Source: Desulfomicrobium macestii (GTDB taxonomy: Bacteria; Desulfobacterota; Desulfovibrionia; Desulfovibrionales; Desulfomicrobiaceae). From it: DNA of 64,000 nt. Below, in pieces: positions 15,767 to 24,227 of this stretch. The notes below the pieces were generated by a model, which saw nothing but the letters and a program-made list of their open reading frames with translations, did no database searches and was not told the origin of the DNA. How positions within the stretch are numbered: the stretch's first letter is position 1; each line of letters opens with the position of its first letter. Both the position numbers and the translations under genes were made by a program. Location of the stretch: NCBI RefSeq assembly GCF_014873765.1, contig NZ_JADBGG010000002.1, forward strand, positions 124,001 to 188,000, given 5' to 3'.

Positions 15767-17727
15767 ATTCGCGGATTTATGTCGGAACCCTGAGCCATTT
15801 GCGCACGCATGAGGCCAGGCATGGCTTTGATTACGATCTGCATCTGTATGCCCTGGATATTGACGAACTGGACCGGCTGGAGCGCGATACATTCTGGTTC
15901 GGACACAACCGTTTGCGCCCCCTGGCTTTGCATGACCGCGACTATCTGCATCATGGGGACGAGGGGTTGCGGGACAAAGTGCTGCGCGCCTTGCGGGAGA
16001 ACGGAGTGGATCTTGCGCCAGCGCGCATCGTGCTGATCACGGCCCTGCGTCAATTTCATTACGTTTTCAACCCGGCCAGCTTCTTTTACTGTTACGACGC
16101 GTCGGACCGTCTTGCGTGCGTCCTGACACAGGTCAACAACACCTTCGGCGAGACCCACCTCTACGTACTCGTCCCCGAAGGCGAGGAGAGGAGTTTTGGC
16201 GCGCGGAAGGCTTTTCATGTCTCCCCGTTTTTTCCACGTCGCGGTCGCTATGAGTTCATGTTTTCCGAACCGGGCGACGAGCTTGCCATCTCCATCACGT
16301 ATTATCTGGGCGACCAGCAGGCCCTCAAGGCGTCATTCACCGGCGCGGCGCGACCCATGACCGGTCGCAATCTGGCGCGGATACTCATGGGGCATCCTTT
16401 GCGGGCGGTCCTGACCGTCCCGCGCATCGTGGCCCAGGCGGCGCGGCTTTATTTTCGCAGCAAACTCGCCGTCCACCCGAAGCCTGAACCTGCTTCCTCC
16501 ATGACGATCCGTCAGGCTCCGCCGACACTGCTCGACACGCTTGGCAAGTGGGCGGTCAGGCGCTTCTTGCGGCAACTGGATCATGGACAGCTGACGCTTG
16601 GCCTTCCGGACGGGGGGCGGGAAATATTCGGTTTGTCCGGATCGCTGCCAAAGGCCGAGATTACGGTGCAAAGATCGCGTTTTTTCAGCCGCGTCATGCT
16701 TTCCGGGGACATCGGCTTTGGAGAGGCCTACGCCGACGGCGATTGGAACAGCCCGGAACTGGTCCGCCTGCTCTGCCTGCTGGCGCAGCGCGAGGATGTC
16801 CTGGATGATCGGCGCTTCTGGCCTGCCCTGGCGGGGAGAGCGCTCAATTTCATGACGCATCTGCGCCGCCCCAACACCGTCGCCGGGAGCCGACGCAACA
16901 TCGGCGAGCATTACGACCTCGGGAATGATTTTTACAGGCTCTTTCTGGATTCGACCATGTCCTATTCCGGCGGCATCTTCAAAAGCGCAGAGGATTCCCT
17001 TGAAGATTCCCAGTTCGCCAAGATGCACGCCATCATCGACATGGCCGGTCTTGGCCCGGAAGACCACGTGCTCGAGATCGGCTGCGGCTGGGGCGGCTTC
17101 GCCCTGGAGGCGGTGCGGCGCACAGGTTGCCGGGTGACGGGCATCACCATTTCAAAAGAGCAGCTTAAGTGGGCCACGCGCAGGGTACGGGAAGAGGGCT
17201 TGGAGGAGAACATCAGCATTCTGCTGACCGACTACCGCCATGTGCAGGGCAGCTTCAGCGCCATCGTTTCCATCGAGATGCTCGAAGCCGTGGGGCATCG
17301 CAATCTGCCTCTGTATTTTCAGACCCTTGACCGTCTGCTCGCTCCGAACGGACGGGCCGTGCTGCAGGTCATCACCATGCCCGACCAGAAATACAGGGCT
17401 TACCGCCTGGGTTCGGACTGGATCCGCAAGCACATATTTCCCGGCGGTCACTTGCCGTCCCTCGGGGCCATGGCCCAGGCCGTGGGCGCACGAAGCAGGC
17501 TGGGCATCACGCGCATGGAGGATATCGGGCTCCATTACGCCCGAACCCTTGAGTTGTGGCGGCTGGCGTTCATGTCGCGTGGCGATGAGGTCATGAAGCT
17601 GGGTTTTGATCAGAATTTTTTGCGCAAGTGGGAGTATTATTTCAGCTATTGTGAGGCAGGGTTTCGCAGTCGCACGGTTCGGAATTATCAGCTTCTGCTC
17701 TCCCGAATGGGTGAAACGGGATCATAG
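15763..17727 (+). CDS. DUF1365 - cyclopropane-fatty-acyl-phospholipid synthase fusion
   Basis: A 654-aa fusion. Residues 1 to about 240 are a DUF1365 domain: IYVGTLSHLRTHEARHGFDY, LRQFHYVFNPASFFYC, VNNTFGETHLYV and KAFHVSPFF. From about residue 265 the CFA synthase/mycolic acid cyclopropane synthase type methyltransferase begins: FGEAYADGDWNSPEL, NIGEHYDLGNDFYRLFLD, MSYSGGIF, the SAM motif VLEIGCGWGGFALEA, ISKEQLKWA and SIEMLEAVGHRN, through FPGGHLPSL to a normal C-terminus. No stop or frameshift separates them. The two are normally separate neighbouring genes, so the fusion ties the DUF1365 step to methylation of unsaturated phospholipid acyl chains. Last gene of the operon. Confidence 0.93.
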   Translation: MNSRIYVGTLSHLRTHEARHGFDYDLHLYALDIDELDRLERDTFWFGHNRLRPLALHDRDYLHHGDEGLRDKVLRALRENGVDLAPARIVLITALRQFHYVFNPASFFYCYDASDRLACVLTQVNNTFGETHLYVLVPEGEERSFGARKAFHVSPFFPRRGRYEFMFSEPGDELAISITYYLGDQQALKASFTGAARPMTGRNLARILMGHPLRAVLTVPRIVAQAARLYFRSKLAVHPKPEPASSMTIRQAPPTLLDTLGKWAVRRFLRQLDHGQLTLGLPDGGREIFGLSGSLPKAEITVQRSRFFSRVMLSGDIGFGEAYADGDWNSPELVRLLCLLAQREDVLDDRRFWPALAGRALNFMTHLRRPNTVAGSRRNIGEHYDLGNDFYRLFLDSTMSYSGGIFKSAEDSLEDSQFAKMHAIIDMAGLGPEDHVLEIGCGWGGFALEAVRRTGCRVTGITISKEQLKWATRRVREEGLEENISILLTDYRHVQGSFSAIVSIEMLEAVGHRNLPLYFQTLDRLLAPNGRAVLQVITMPDQKYRAYRLGSDWIRKHIFPGGHLPSLGAMAQAVGARSRLGITRMEDIGLHYARTLELWRLAFMSRGDEVMKLGFDQNFLRKWEYYFSYCEAGFRSRTVRNYQLLLSRMGETGS

Positions 17728-17781
17728 CGTATTTCCGCGTAAAGAGAGTTTTCAAGCCCCATCGTCGGGGGCACCAAAAAG

Positions 17782-17809
17782 AACGCCCAGCGGGAAGCCG
17801 CTGGGCGTT
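17782..17809 (+). terminator. Hairpin terminator after the lipid operon
   Basis: AACGCCCAGCGG (17782-17793) pairs perfectly with CCGCTGGGCGTT (17798-17809), loop GAAG. The following T content is modest (TGTCGTG), so termination efficiency may depend on the long stem. Confidence 0.75.
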
Positions 17810-18084
17810 TGTCGTGTGCCTCCCGTGTTCGGGAAGCGAGGGCTTTCGGAGAAGCCAGCTCCGAAAACCCCACACAGTCCATGACGCGATAGTCGATTTT
17901 TTTTTAACATGGGCTGAAGAAAAAAGTAAATCAAAAAGGCTTTGTAAGACAGAAATCGCTTTTTTTGTAGGACGCGCGCGGTGCGTTTTTCCGGGTGGAA
18001 AATTTCTTTCGGGGGGGGCGCCTTGGCCTTCGTGCTCCGGCTTGGCCCGTCTTTTGATCTATTGCTTCCAGCAGGAGGTGAAGA
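17810..18084. other. Non-coding region upstream of fliK
   Basis: No convincing gene. The stretch contains a T8 run (17898-17905), an A-rich patch and a G8 run (18011-18018). A weak sigma-54-like box, TGGCCCG-N4-TTGAT at 18043-18058, lies 26 bases before the fliK start, but its -12 element has GA where GC is expected. AGGAGGTG (18072-18079) is the fliK ribosome-binding site. Confidence 0.5.
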
Positions 18085-20151
18085 ATGCAGTTTTTTCCCG
18101 CATCCATGTCTGGTGGGGCACAGTCCTTTCGCGCTGGCGGCGCATTTGAAATGATGGAAAATCGGTCCGGTCAGGATTTTCATGATCTGTTTTCGGCGCA
18201 TCTGAACCAGCCGGATACAGCCGTCGTAACTCCTCAAACCAGTCAGGCCGAGCCGCCTGCAAGTCACGAACAGGTTTTCGCTGACGATCATGTTCCTGCC
18301 GAAGATGGAAGGGATACGGATTATCGCGAGTCGTCCCCAATTGAAGAAGAGAGTGTCTCCGCAAGTCCGGACCCTGCCGACCATGAGGGAAACCGTGTGG
18401 AAGAAAGCGCAGGTGGCTCGGCAAAAGCTGCCGTGCAGGAGCCCCAAGCCTCAGGATCTGGGCAGGCGGATTCCGTATCCGCTGCCGAGAGCGCTGCCTT
18501 GGATAAAGAGACCGGCGCCACGAATGCGGACAATGCGGATGACTCCACCGCTGCCGCAGTGCAGGAGCTGCTCGACAGCTTGGCCGAGGAAGTCAGGGCG
18601 AGGGGCGCGGACAACGATGAATCCGTCATTTCCGAAAAAATCGCGGCCCTGCACGAACTTCTCCGTCAATTCCAAAAGAGCGATCCTTCGAACCGCAGCG
18701 AACTGGCCGTGACCCTGGGCGAGCAGATGAGAAGCCTGAAGGCGGAGCTGGCAGCGGACGGGAAACGGGGCGAAGGCACCGAAAATTTGGAGCGGAAGAC
18801 ACAGAGCGCTTCGTCTTCTGTGATGCAGAAGATCGACGCCCTTTTGGTCCGCTTGGAAGCGCATCGGACGGCGGGACATGAAGGCGTGAGCCCGGACAAG
18901 AGCCTGACAAAGAGCCTGGGCAAGGCCGATGCTTCCGTTGCCTCGAAAGCCGGCGTCATGGAGGGAGCGCAGGATGGACAGTCCCGCGTCGCGAGGTCTC
19001 GGATTTTGGCGGTGGAAGCTGCGAAGGCCGCGTCCGGCGAAGCCCTGGATCGCAAGCAGGGCGATGATCCCAAGTCCGAGATTCCGGTCGCGCTGAAGGA
19101 CGGCAAGGGCCCTGAGATCGGAACTCGCCCGGTCCGCAGCGAGAAACAGTCTTCGGATGTTCAAGGTCAACCCGGAATTCGCGTCGCGGCGTCCGAGGGT
19201 TCCGCCGGGAAAAGCTCTGTGGTGCTTGATGCCACGGAAGAAGCTCTTTCGGCGCAGGACCGGCACGCAGAGTCCGTGGCCACCGACGCGGAGCGCAAGC
19301 ATGCCGCCGCAAAGGATCAGGACGGCGCCGCCCGCAACGGGAGCGTCGTGACGCGCGGCGGCCTGCCGGCTGCCGCCGACAGACCCGTGGCGGCAAGGGA
19401 AAGCTCCGGGCAGACGGTAGCGCAGGACGCGGCCTCCCTGGCGCGTGAGGGCGAAGCCGCTTCCGCCGGAAGCGCTGCGGCCGCGGATTCCAAGGGGGAG
19501 AAAAAGCAGCCCGATGCCCGTCAGGGATTTTTCGGCACGCAGGACGGGGAAAAATCGTCCTCATCCACCTCCCGCGCCGCCCAGGTCTCCGGGAACACAA
19601 AGACAGCACCCGAATCCCAGACGCTGACCCCAGCCTCCGCACAGACTTCCCAGAGTCAGTTTCAGCAGAGGATGGAGGCTCCCGTCAGTGCTCGCAACGC
19701 CGAGGTATATCAGCAGGTTGAGAACGGAGCCTTCAGGAACCTGGGGCAGGGCGTGAAGCAACTGGTCATTCGTCTTGATCCGGCCGACCTGGGGCAGGTC
19801 AGTGTCATTTTGCAGGTGCGGGGCAAGGAAGTGCAGGCCGTGCTCAGATCCAGCAATCAGGAGACCTCTTTGGCCTTGAATGAGCAACTGGGGCAGCTAC
19901 GCACGCAACTCGAAGCCCAGGGGCTCAAGGTCGGGAAACTTGAGGTGCAGACGCAACTGGCCGATTCTCAGAGCCAGTCGCAGTGGCAGGGCTCCGAGAA
20001 TCACAACCGCTATCAGGAAAACCAGGAATTGGCCTCGTCGGCCAAGCGCTGGCGCACTCTGGAACGGGTGGCGGGCGGTATGGTCCGGGATGTGCAAAAT
20101 AGCGGGCACAGGGAAAAACTTTCCCAAAGCGGCCTGGATATTTTTGCCTGA
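18085..20151 (+). CDS. fliK: Flagellar hook-length control protein
   Basis: A 688-aa FliK-type protein. The C-terminal domain (about residues 545-640) carries the Flg_hook signature VKQLVIRLDPADLGQVSVIL, VLRSSNQETSLALNEQLGQL and LEAQGLKVGKLEVQT. The preceding 500 residues are a low-complexity, Ala/Ser/Glu/Gln-rich, hydrophilic stretch without clear domains, as expected for the flexible ruler part that is exported to measure hook length. AGGAGGTGAAGA precedes the ATG. flgD follows after 12 bases and flgE after that, the usual FliK-FlgD-FlgE order. Confidence 0.93.
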   Translation: MQFFPASMSGGAQSFRAGGAFEMMENRSGQDFHDLFSAHLNQPDTAVVTPQTSQAEPPASHEQVFADDHVPAEDGRDTDYRESSPIEEESVSASPDPADHEGNRVEESAGGSAKAAVQEPQASGSGQADSVSAAESAALDKETGATNADNADDSTAAAVQELLDSLAEEVRARGADNDESVISEKIAALHELLRQFQKSDPSNRSELAVTLGEQMRSLKAELAADGKRGEGTENLERKTQSASSSVMQKIDALLVRLEAHRTAGHEGVSPDKSLTKSLGKADASVASKAGVMEGAQDGQSRVARSRILAVEAAKAASGEALDRKQGDDPKSEIPVALKDGKGPEIGTRPVRSEKQSSDVQGQPGIRVAASEGSAGKSSVVLDATEEALSAQDRHAESVATDAERKHAAAKDQDGAARNGSVVTRGGLPAAADRPVAARESSGQTVAQDAASLAREGEAASAGSAAAADSKGEKKQPDARQGFFGTQDGEKSSSSTSRAAQVSGNTKTAPESQTLTPASAQTSQSQFQQRMEAPVSARNAEVYQQVENGAFRNLGQGVKQLVIRLDPADLGQVSVILQVRGKEVQAVLRSSNQETSLALNEQLGQLRTQLEAQGLKVGKLEVQTQLADSQSQSQWQGSENHNRYQENQELASSAKRWRTLERVAGGMVRDVQNSGHREKLSQSGLDIFA

Positions 20152-20163
20152 GAGGAGGCGGTC

Positions 20164-20844
20164 ATGATCGATCAGATTTTGCAGCAGCAGGGCGGTTTTT
20201 ACGGCGCGGACACGGCATCCAAGAACGATGTCCTGGGCAAGGACGCCTTTTTGAAGCTTCTGGTGACCCAGTTGCAGAATCAGGATCCGCTCAATCCTCT
20301 GGACGACAAGGAATTCATTGCCCAGCTGGCGCAGTTTTCGAGCCTTGAGCAGATGACGAATATTTCCGAGGGCATCACCTCCCTCACGGACAAGACCGCC
20401 CAGCAGGACATGCTCAGCGCAGTCAACTACATCGGCAAGGAAATCACGGCTTCGGGAGACGGAATCACCAAGAGCGGAAATTACGTGACTCCGGTCTACT
20501 TCACCCTGGCCGACGCCGCCGCGCAAGTCTACGCCAATGTTTACGATGAAAATAACAATATGGTGCGTACCGAGAAGTTCTCCTCCATGCAGGCCGGGGA
20601 GTTTGGATTCACTTGGGACGGTCTGGACTACAACGGGAATCCGGCCAACAGCGGCCAGTACAACGTATATTTTTCAGCGGAAAGCCCAACCGGGGCAACG
20701 GTTTTTGTCGACACGGAAGTCTCCGGCACCGTGACCGCACTGGAACAGGGCGACGGGGAGACATTCTTCCGCCTGAGCGACGGACGTAAGATCAGTTTCA
20801 GCGACATCAAGAAGGTCATCCAGCCGGTTGTGGCTGAAGAGTAA
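20164..20844 (+). CDS. flgD: Flagellar hook assembly (capping) protein
   Basis: A 226-aa FlgD, the scaffold that caps the growing hook and adds FlgE subunits. The N-terminal signature LGKDAFLKLLVTQLQNQDPLNPLDDKEFIAQLAQFSSLEQM is complete. The C-terminal half shows the beta-rich Ig/tudor-like part: WDGLDYNGNPANSGQYNVYFSAE and VTALEQGDGETFFRLSDGRKISFSDI. GAGAGGAGGCGGTC precedes the ATG. Confidence 0.96.
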   Translation: MIDQILQQQGGFYGADTASKNDVLGKDAFLKLLVTQLQNQDPLNPLDDKEFIAQLAQFSSLEQMTNISEGITSLTDKTAQQDMLSAVNYIGKEITASGDGITKSGNYVTPVYFTLADAAAQVYANVYDENNNMVRTEKFSSMQAGEFGFTWDGLDYNGNPANSGQYNVYFSAESPTGATVFVDTEVSGTVTALEQGDGETFFRLSDGRKISFSDIKKVIQPVVAEE

Positions 20845-20888
20845 ATTTTCTTCACAGCTCATTGCAGTGAATCAAGAAGGGGGTAGTT

Positions 20889-22544
20889 ATGGGTTTGTCA
20901 GCATCTCTGTACTCCGGGACCAGCGGTCTCAAGGCTCATGGCGAGGATATGACCGTCATCGGCAACAACATCTCCAACGTCTCGACCATAGGATTCAAGG
21001 GCTCGCGCATGTATTTCGAGGATGCGCTGAGCCAGCAGATCACCACAGCTTCCGGCAGCGGCCAGGTGGGACGAGGTGTGGCCGTGGGTACGGTCATGGG
21101 CGATTTTTCCCAGGGCTCCCTGGAGAGCACCACAGAAGCCACGGATTTGGCTGTCGGCGGCAACGGATTTTTCATGGTTTCCCCCGCCGGGCAGGAAATC
21201 AATTACTACACGCGAGCCGGAAACTTTCGTTTTGACGAGGATGGCTATCTGGTCAATCCTCAAGGTTACCGTCTTCAGGGGTGGGAAGTACAGCAGACAA
21301 ATGCGAGCGCCTCAACCACCGGAAACACGACAGCTCCGACGAAATCCGGAGTGCAGATTCAGGGCGTGCCTCAGGACGTGAAATTGGAAAATTTCCAGTC
21401 TCCACCCCAGGCAACGGCTCGGATTGATGTGATCGTCAACGTAGACTCTGCATCGGAGGATAAGTCAGCTTCCACCACTTCCCCGTTTACATCGTTATTC
21501 AACGCGTATGACGCGGGGGAAGCTTCACCACTGACCGAAGAAAGTTACGCATATCAGACTACAATAAAGGTTTATGATGAAAACGGCTCGTCCCACAATC
21601 TAACTGTGTATATGGATCCTGTTGGCGATGAGAATGTTGAGTCTGAAGCTGGAGGTAAGAAGTATTGGGAATATATTGTTACTGTTCCTCCTGGTGACGA
21701 TAATCGCGAGTTCTGGGATGGTGTTGCTGATCCGAAAATGAAAGGTGTTTTGATGGCTGGTACTCTTACATTCAACGCGGCTGGCGAACTCGAGAATATG
21801 TCCGCGTTCACGATCAACGATACCACCTTGCCCCCTGATACACTGACTTCCTGGGAACCTGCCGATATCTCGCCGACTGGCTATCCACGGTGTACGGCCA
21901 ATTTTTTGGGAACCTCGGATGGAAGTATTGTGGGGCCGCTTTCCAAAAATATCGAGATCAATTTTGGCTTGCGGAACAAGACGACAACATGGGACCCTGG
22001 GCCCGCCGGTCAGAATCCTGAAGCCTCAGACCTCGGTCTTGACAACTTGGCCGCGTTGGCAACCCTTGACCCAAGCGACTTGGCCCTTATTAACGGTTTT
22101 GATGTGACGGATAAAAGCGCTCTCTCATCCACCAACTACAGCACCGGTTCCACGACCATCTTTCAGGCCCAGGACGGATACACCGCAGGATTTTTGCAGA
22201 ACATCTCAGTGGACCGAGATGGGGTCATCACTGGTAGGTATTCCAACGGGCAGGTTCTGCAACTCTTCGCCGTGACTCTGGCCACGTTCAACAACAACTA
22301 TGCCCTGTACCGCGAGGGCGGGAACCTCTTTTCCGAGACGCGCTCCTCGGGGCCGCCCATCACCGGATTGGCGAACACCGGGGGCAAGGGTAGCATCGCC
22401 TCCAACTCCCTGGAGCAGTCCAACGTGGACTTGGCCACGGAGTTCGTGAAGATGATCACCACGGAAAAGGGCTTCCAGGCCAACTCCAAGACCATCACCA
22501 CCGTCGATCAGATGCTGACCGTACTTATCCAGCTCAAGCGTTAG
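20889..22544 (+). CDS. flgE: Flagellar hook protein
   Basis: A 551-aa hook subunit. The N-terminal rod-type motif SLYSGTSGLKAHGEDMTVIGNNISNVSTIGFK and the C-terminal QSNVDLATEFVKMITTEKGFQANSKTITTVDQMLTVLIQLKR define it. The middle (roughly residues 180-300) is the surface-exposed variable domain, and its codon use changes sharply: 15 of 42 codons end in G or C over 21660-21785 against 25 of 30 over 20940-21029. This points to import of the variable domain from an AT-richer source, or relaxed codon selection. The frame stays intact. GAAGGGGGTAGTT precedes the ATG. Confidence 0.97.
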   Translation: MGLSASLYSGTSGLKAHGEDMTVIGNNISNVSTIGFKGSRMYFEDALSQQITTASGSGQVGRGVAVGTVMGDFSQGSLESTTEATDLAVGGNGFFMVSPAGQEINYYTRAGNFRFDEDGYLVNPQGYRLQGWEVQQTNASASTTGNTTAPTKSGVQIQGVPQDVKLENFQSPPQATARIDVIVNVDSASEDKSASTTSPFTSLFNAYDAGEASPLTEESYAYQTTIKVYDENGSSHNLTVYMDPVGDENVESEAGGKKYWEYIVTVPPGDDNREFWDGVADPKMKGVLMAGTLTFNAAGELENMSAFTINDTTLPPDTLTSWEPADISPTGYPRCTANFLGTSDGSIVGPLSKNIEINFGLRNKTTTWDPGPAGQNPEASDLGLDNLAALATLDPSDLALINGFDVTDKSALSSTNYSTGSTTIFQAQDGYTAGFLQNISVDRDGVITGRYSNGQVLQLFAVTLATFNNNYALYREGGNLFSETRSSGPPITGLANTGGKGSIASNSLEQSNVDLATEFVKMITTEKGFQANSKTITTVDQMLTVLIQLKR

Positions 22545-22558
22545 TCCGCTAAGCTTTC

Positions 22559-22610
22559 AGCACGAAAAAAACCCGTTTCGGCAATTCCGGAACGGGTTTT
22601 TTTTCGTGCT
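22559..22610. terminator. Bidirectional intrinsic terminator between flgE and flaG
   Basis: A long inverted repeat has arms AGCACGAAAAAAACCCGTTT from 22559 and its near-perfect complement ending at 22610, with A7 and T8 runs on both sides of a CCCGTT stem. It serves convergent flgE (plus) and flaG (minus). Confidence 0.93.
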
Positions 22611-22621
22611 GACCAAACGGT

Positions 22622-23005
22622 TTAAAGGGCTTTGTCCAGAAAAAGTCCGACCATCTTTTCTATGGAAACGGCCAGGTCGAGCATCTCGTCGGCGGGGATC
22701 TTGCGGATCAGCTTTTGCGTTTCGGGGTCACGCACCTCCACCTGGACCGTGTCGGTTCGCTCATCGATGTGAAACTTCAGGTTCACACCCAGGGAGGACA
22801 TGTAGGAATCGACCGCTTCGGTCAGGTTTTGCAGTTTCTGCGCGGAAATTTCTTCCGACTCGTCTGGCGTCGCTCCGAACTGCCGACCCTGAAGCCCGCC
22901 CGATACGGCACGCTCCGCGTCTTCGAAGTCGGATTTGAGCTGATTGGTTTGCTCGACGGGCGCCAGAAGTTCCTGGGGCTCGTAGGAGAGGGAGGTTATT
23001 TTCAT
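22622..23005 (-). CDS. flaG: FlaG-family protein
   Basis: A 127-aa FlaG-type protein. The C-terminal domain NLKFHIDERTDTVQVEVRDP followed by ETQKLIRKIPADEMLDLAVSIEKMVGLFLDKAL matches the FlaG pattern (VxVxDxxTxEVIRxIPxEExL). The N-terminal half is hydrophilic and variable. FlaG proteins affect flagellar filament length or assembly; the exact role differs by species. The start at 23005 (MKITSLSYEP) is chosen because AGAGGAGG lies 8 bases upstream on the minus strand, better than the in-frame ATG at 23083. It diverges from the flagellin gene. Confidence 0.88.
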   Translation of the reverse strand: MKITSLSYEPQELLAPVEQTNQLKSDFEDAERAVSGGLQGRQFGATPDESEEISAQKLQNLTEAVDSYMSSLGVNLKFHIDERTDTVQVEVRDPETQKLIRKIPADEMLDLAVSIEKMVGLFLDKAL

Positions 23006-23155
23006 GGCCGAGGCCTCCTCTTGATGGATGAGTTCATCAATATAATCGTCCAGCGGGAGGAAAACTTTAGCCGTGGGAGGCAATTTTGACCTCTTTGCCG
23101 GAGTTCTGTCTGGGGTATTGATCTAAAATGCTGGAAATAATAAATAAATTTTAAA

Positions 23156-23171
23156 TGGCATCCTGTGTGCA
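23156..23171 (+). promoter_or_regulatory. Candidate sigma-54 promoter of the flagellin gene
   Basis: TGGCATCCTGTGTGCA has the invariant GG (23157-23158) and GC (23169-23170) separated by exactly 10 bases, and TGGCA matches the -24 element. Transcription would start near 23182, leaving a leader of about 25 bases that ends in AAGGAGGATCTCAC before the ATG at 23207. The AT-rich stretch upstream would suit enhancer or IHF bending. Confidence 0.7.
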
Positions 23172-23206
23172 ATATTGCGTGCATACCAGCGTAAGGAGGA
23201 TCTCAC

Positions 23207-24130
23207 ATGTCTTTGGTCATAAATCACAACTTGATGGCGATGAACTCCGCCAGGAACCTGTCCAATTCCTACAGCAGTTTAGCAACCTCGACCCGGCGCC
23301 TTTCCTCCGGATTGCGCGTGGGCACCGCCGCCGACGATGCGGCGGGCCTGGCCATCCGCGAGTTGATGCGCGCCGATATCGCGTCCCTCAATCAGGGCGT
23401 CCGCAACGCCAACGACGCCATCTCCATGATTCAGACGGCCGACGGCGCCCTCGGCGTTATCGATGAAAAGCTGATCCGCATGAAGGAACTGGCCACCCAG
23501 GCAGCCACCGGTACCTATGGATCGGATCAGCGTCTGATCATCGACTCGGAGTACCAGGCCATGGCCTCGGAAATTACCCGAATCGCCAATGCGACGGACT
23601 TCAACGGAATTTATCTGCTCAACGGCAATCTTTCATCATCGGAAACTAATGCTGCCGATTGGGGTGATGGTCACAAGGGCAGCGGCTTGCAGGCCCAAGG
23701 CGCCATGAAGATTCACTTCGGCACGGGCAACGATTCGGCGGAAGACTACTATTACATCGCCATCGGCAACTCCACCGCTTCGGCGCTTGGCGTCGGCAAC
23801 CAGTCCGATCCGGCTGTTGGCGGCGGCTTCAGTATTTCCACCCAGCAGGGGGCGCAGCAGTCGCTCGACGCCATCAACGAAGCCATTGTCTCTAAGGACA
23901 ATATCCGGGCCAGCCTTGGTGCCTTGCAGAACCGCCTGGAGAATACCATCACCAATCTGAGCATTCAGGCCGAGAACCTGCAGGCCGCCGAGTCGCGCAT
24001 TTCCGACGTGGATGTGGCCCAGGAAATGACGGAATTCGTGCGCAACCAGATCCTGACCCAGTCCGCCGTGGCCATGTTGGCGCAGGCCAACCAGCTGCCG
24101 CAGATGGCCATGCAGCTCATGCAGGGTTAA
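23207..24130 (+). CDS. fliC: Flagellin
   Basis: A 307-aa flagellin. The conserved N-terminus SLVINHNLMAMNSARNLSNSY, LSSGLRVGTAADDAAGLAIRE and NDAISMIQTADGALGVIDEKL and the C-terminus AESRISDVDVAQEMTEFVRNQILTQSAVAMLAQANQLPQMAMQLM form the D0/D1 coiled-coil core. The central variable domain is short (about 80 residues), giving a small flagellin. AAGGAGGATCTCAC precedes the ATG. It is monocistronic, with a sigma-54-type promoter and a hairpin terminator. FliW and CsrA, encoded at 54 kb, are the expected translation-level controllers in this type of bacterium. Confidence 0.98.
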   Translation: MSLVINHNLMAMNSARNLSNSYSSLATSTRRLSSGLRVGTAADDAAGLAIRELMRADIASLNQGVRNANDAISMIQTADGALGVIDEKLIRMKELATQAATGTYGSDQRLIIDSEYQAMASEITRIANATDFNGIYLLNGNLSSSETNAADWGDGHKGSGLQAQGAMKIHFGTGNDSAEDYYYIAIGNSTASALGVGNQSDPAVGGGFSISTQQGAQQSLDAINEAIVSKDNIRASLGALQNRLENTITNLSIQAENLQAAESRISDVDVAQEMTEFVRNQILTQSAVAMLAQANQLPQMAMQLMQG

Positions 24131-24166
24131 TCGGGTTTCCATCGGCAAAGGCAATGATCAAAGACA

Positions 24167-24191
24167 AAGCCGGGGCGTTTGGCCCCGGCTT
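24167..24191. terminator. Hairpin terminator between fliC and rnc
   Basis: AAGCCGGGGC (24167-24176) pairs perfectly with GCCCCGGCTT (24182-24191), loop GTTTG, followed by TGTTTTCTTG on the plus strand. It lies between the convergent fliC and rnc genes. Confidence 0.8.
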
Positions 24192-24227
24192 GTTTTCTTG
24201 CAATGCCTTTTGCTGGTGATGGCGGGC

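Noticed and set aside
18043-18058. A sigma-54 promoter of fliK
   Set aside because: TGGCCCG-N4-TTGAT has GA at the invariant -12 GC, so it is only a weak candidate and was not listed as a promoter.
17752-18447. A 231-residue minus-strand frame across the fliK upstream region
   Set aside because: It overlaps the 5' part of fliK and the terminator hairpin, has no ribosome-binding site and no similarity to a known family.
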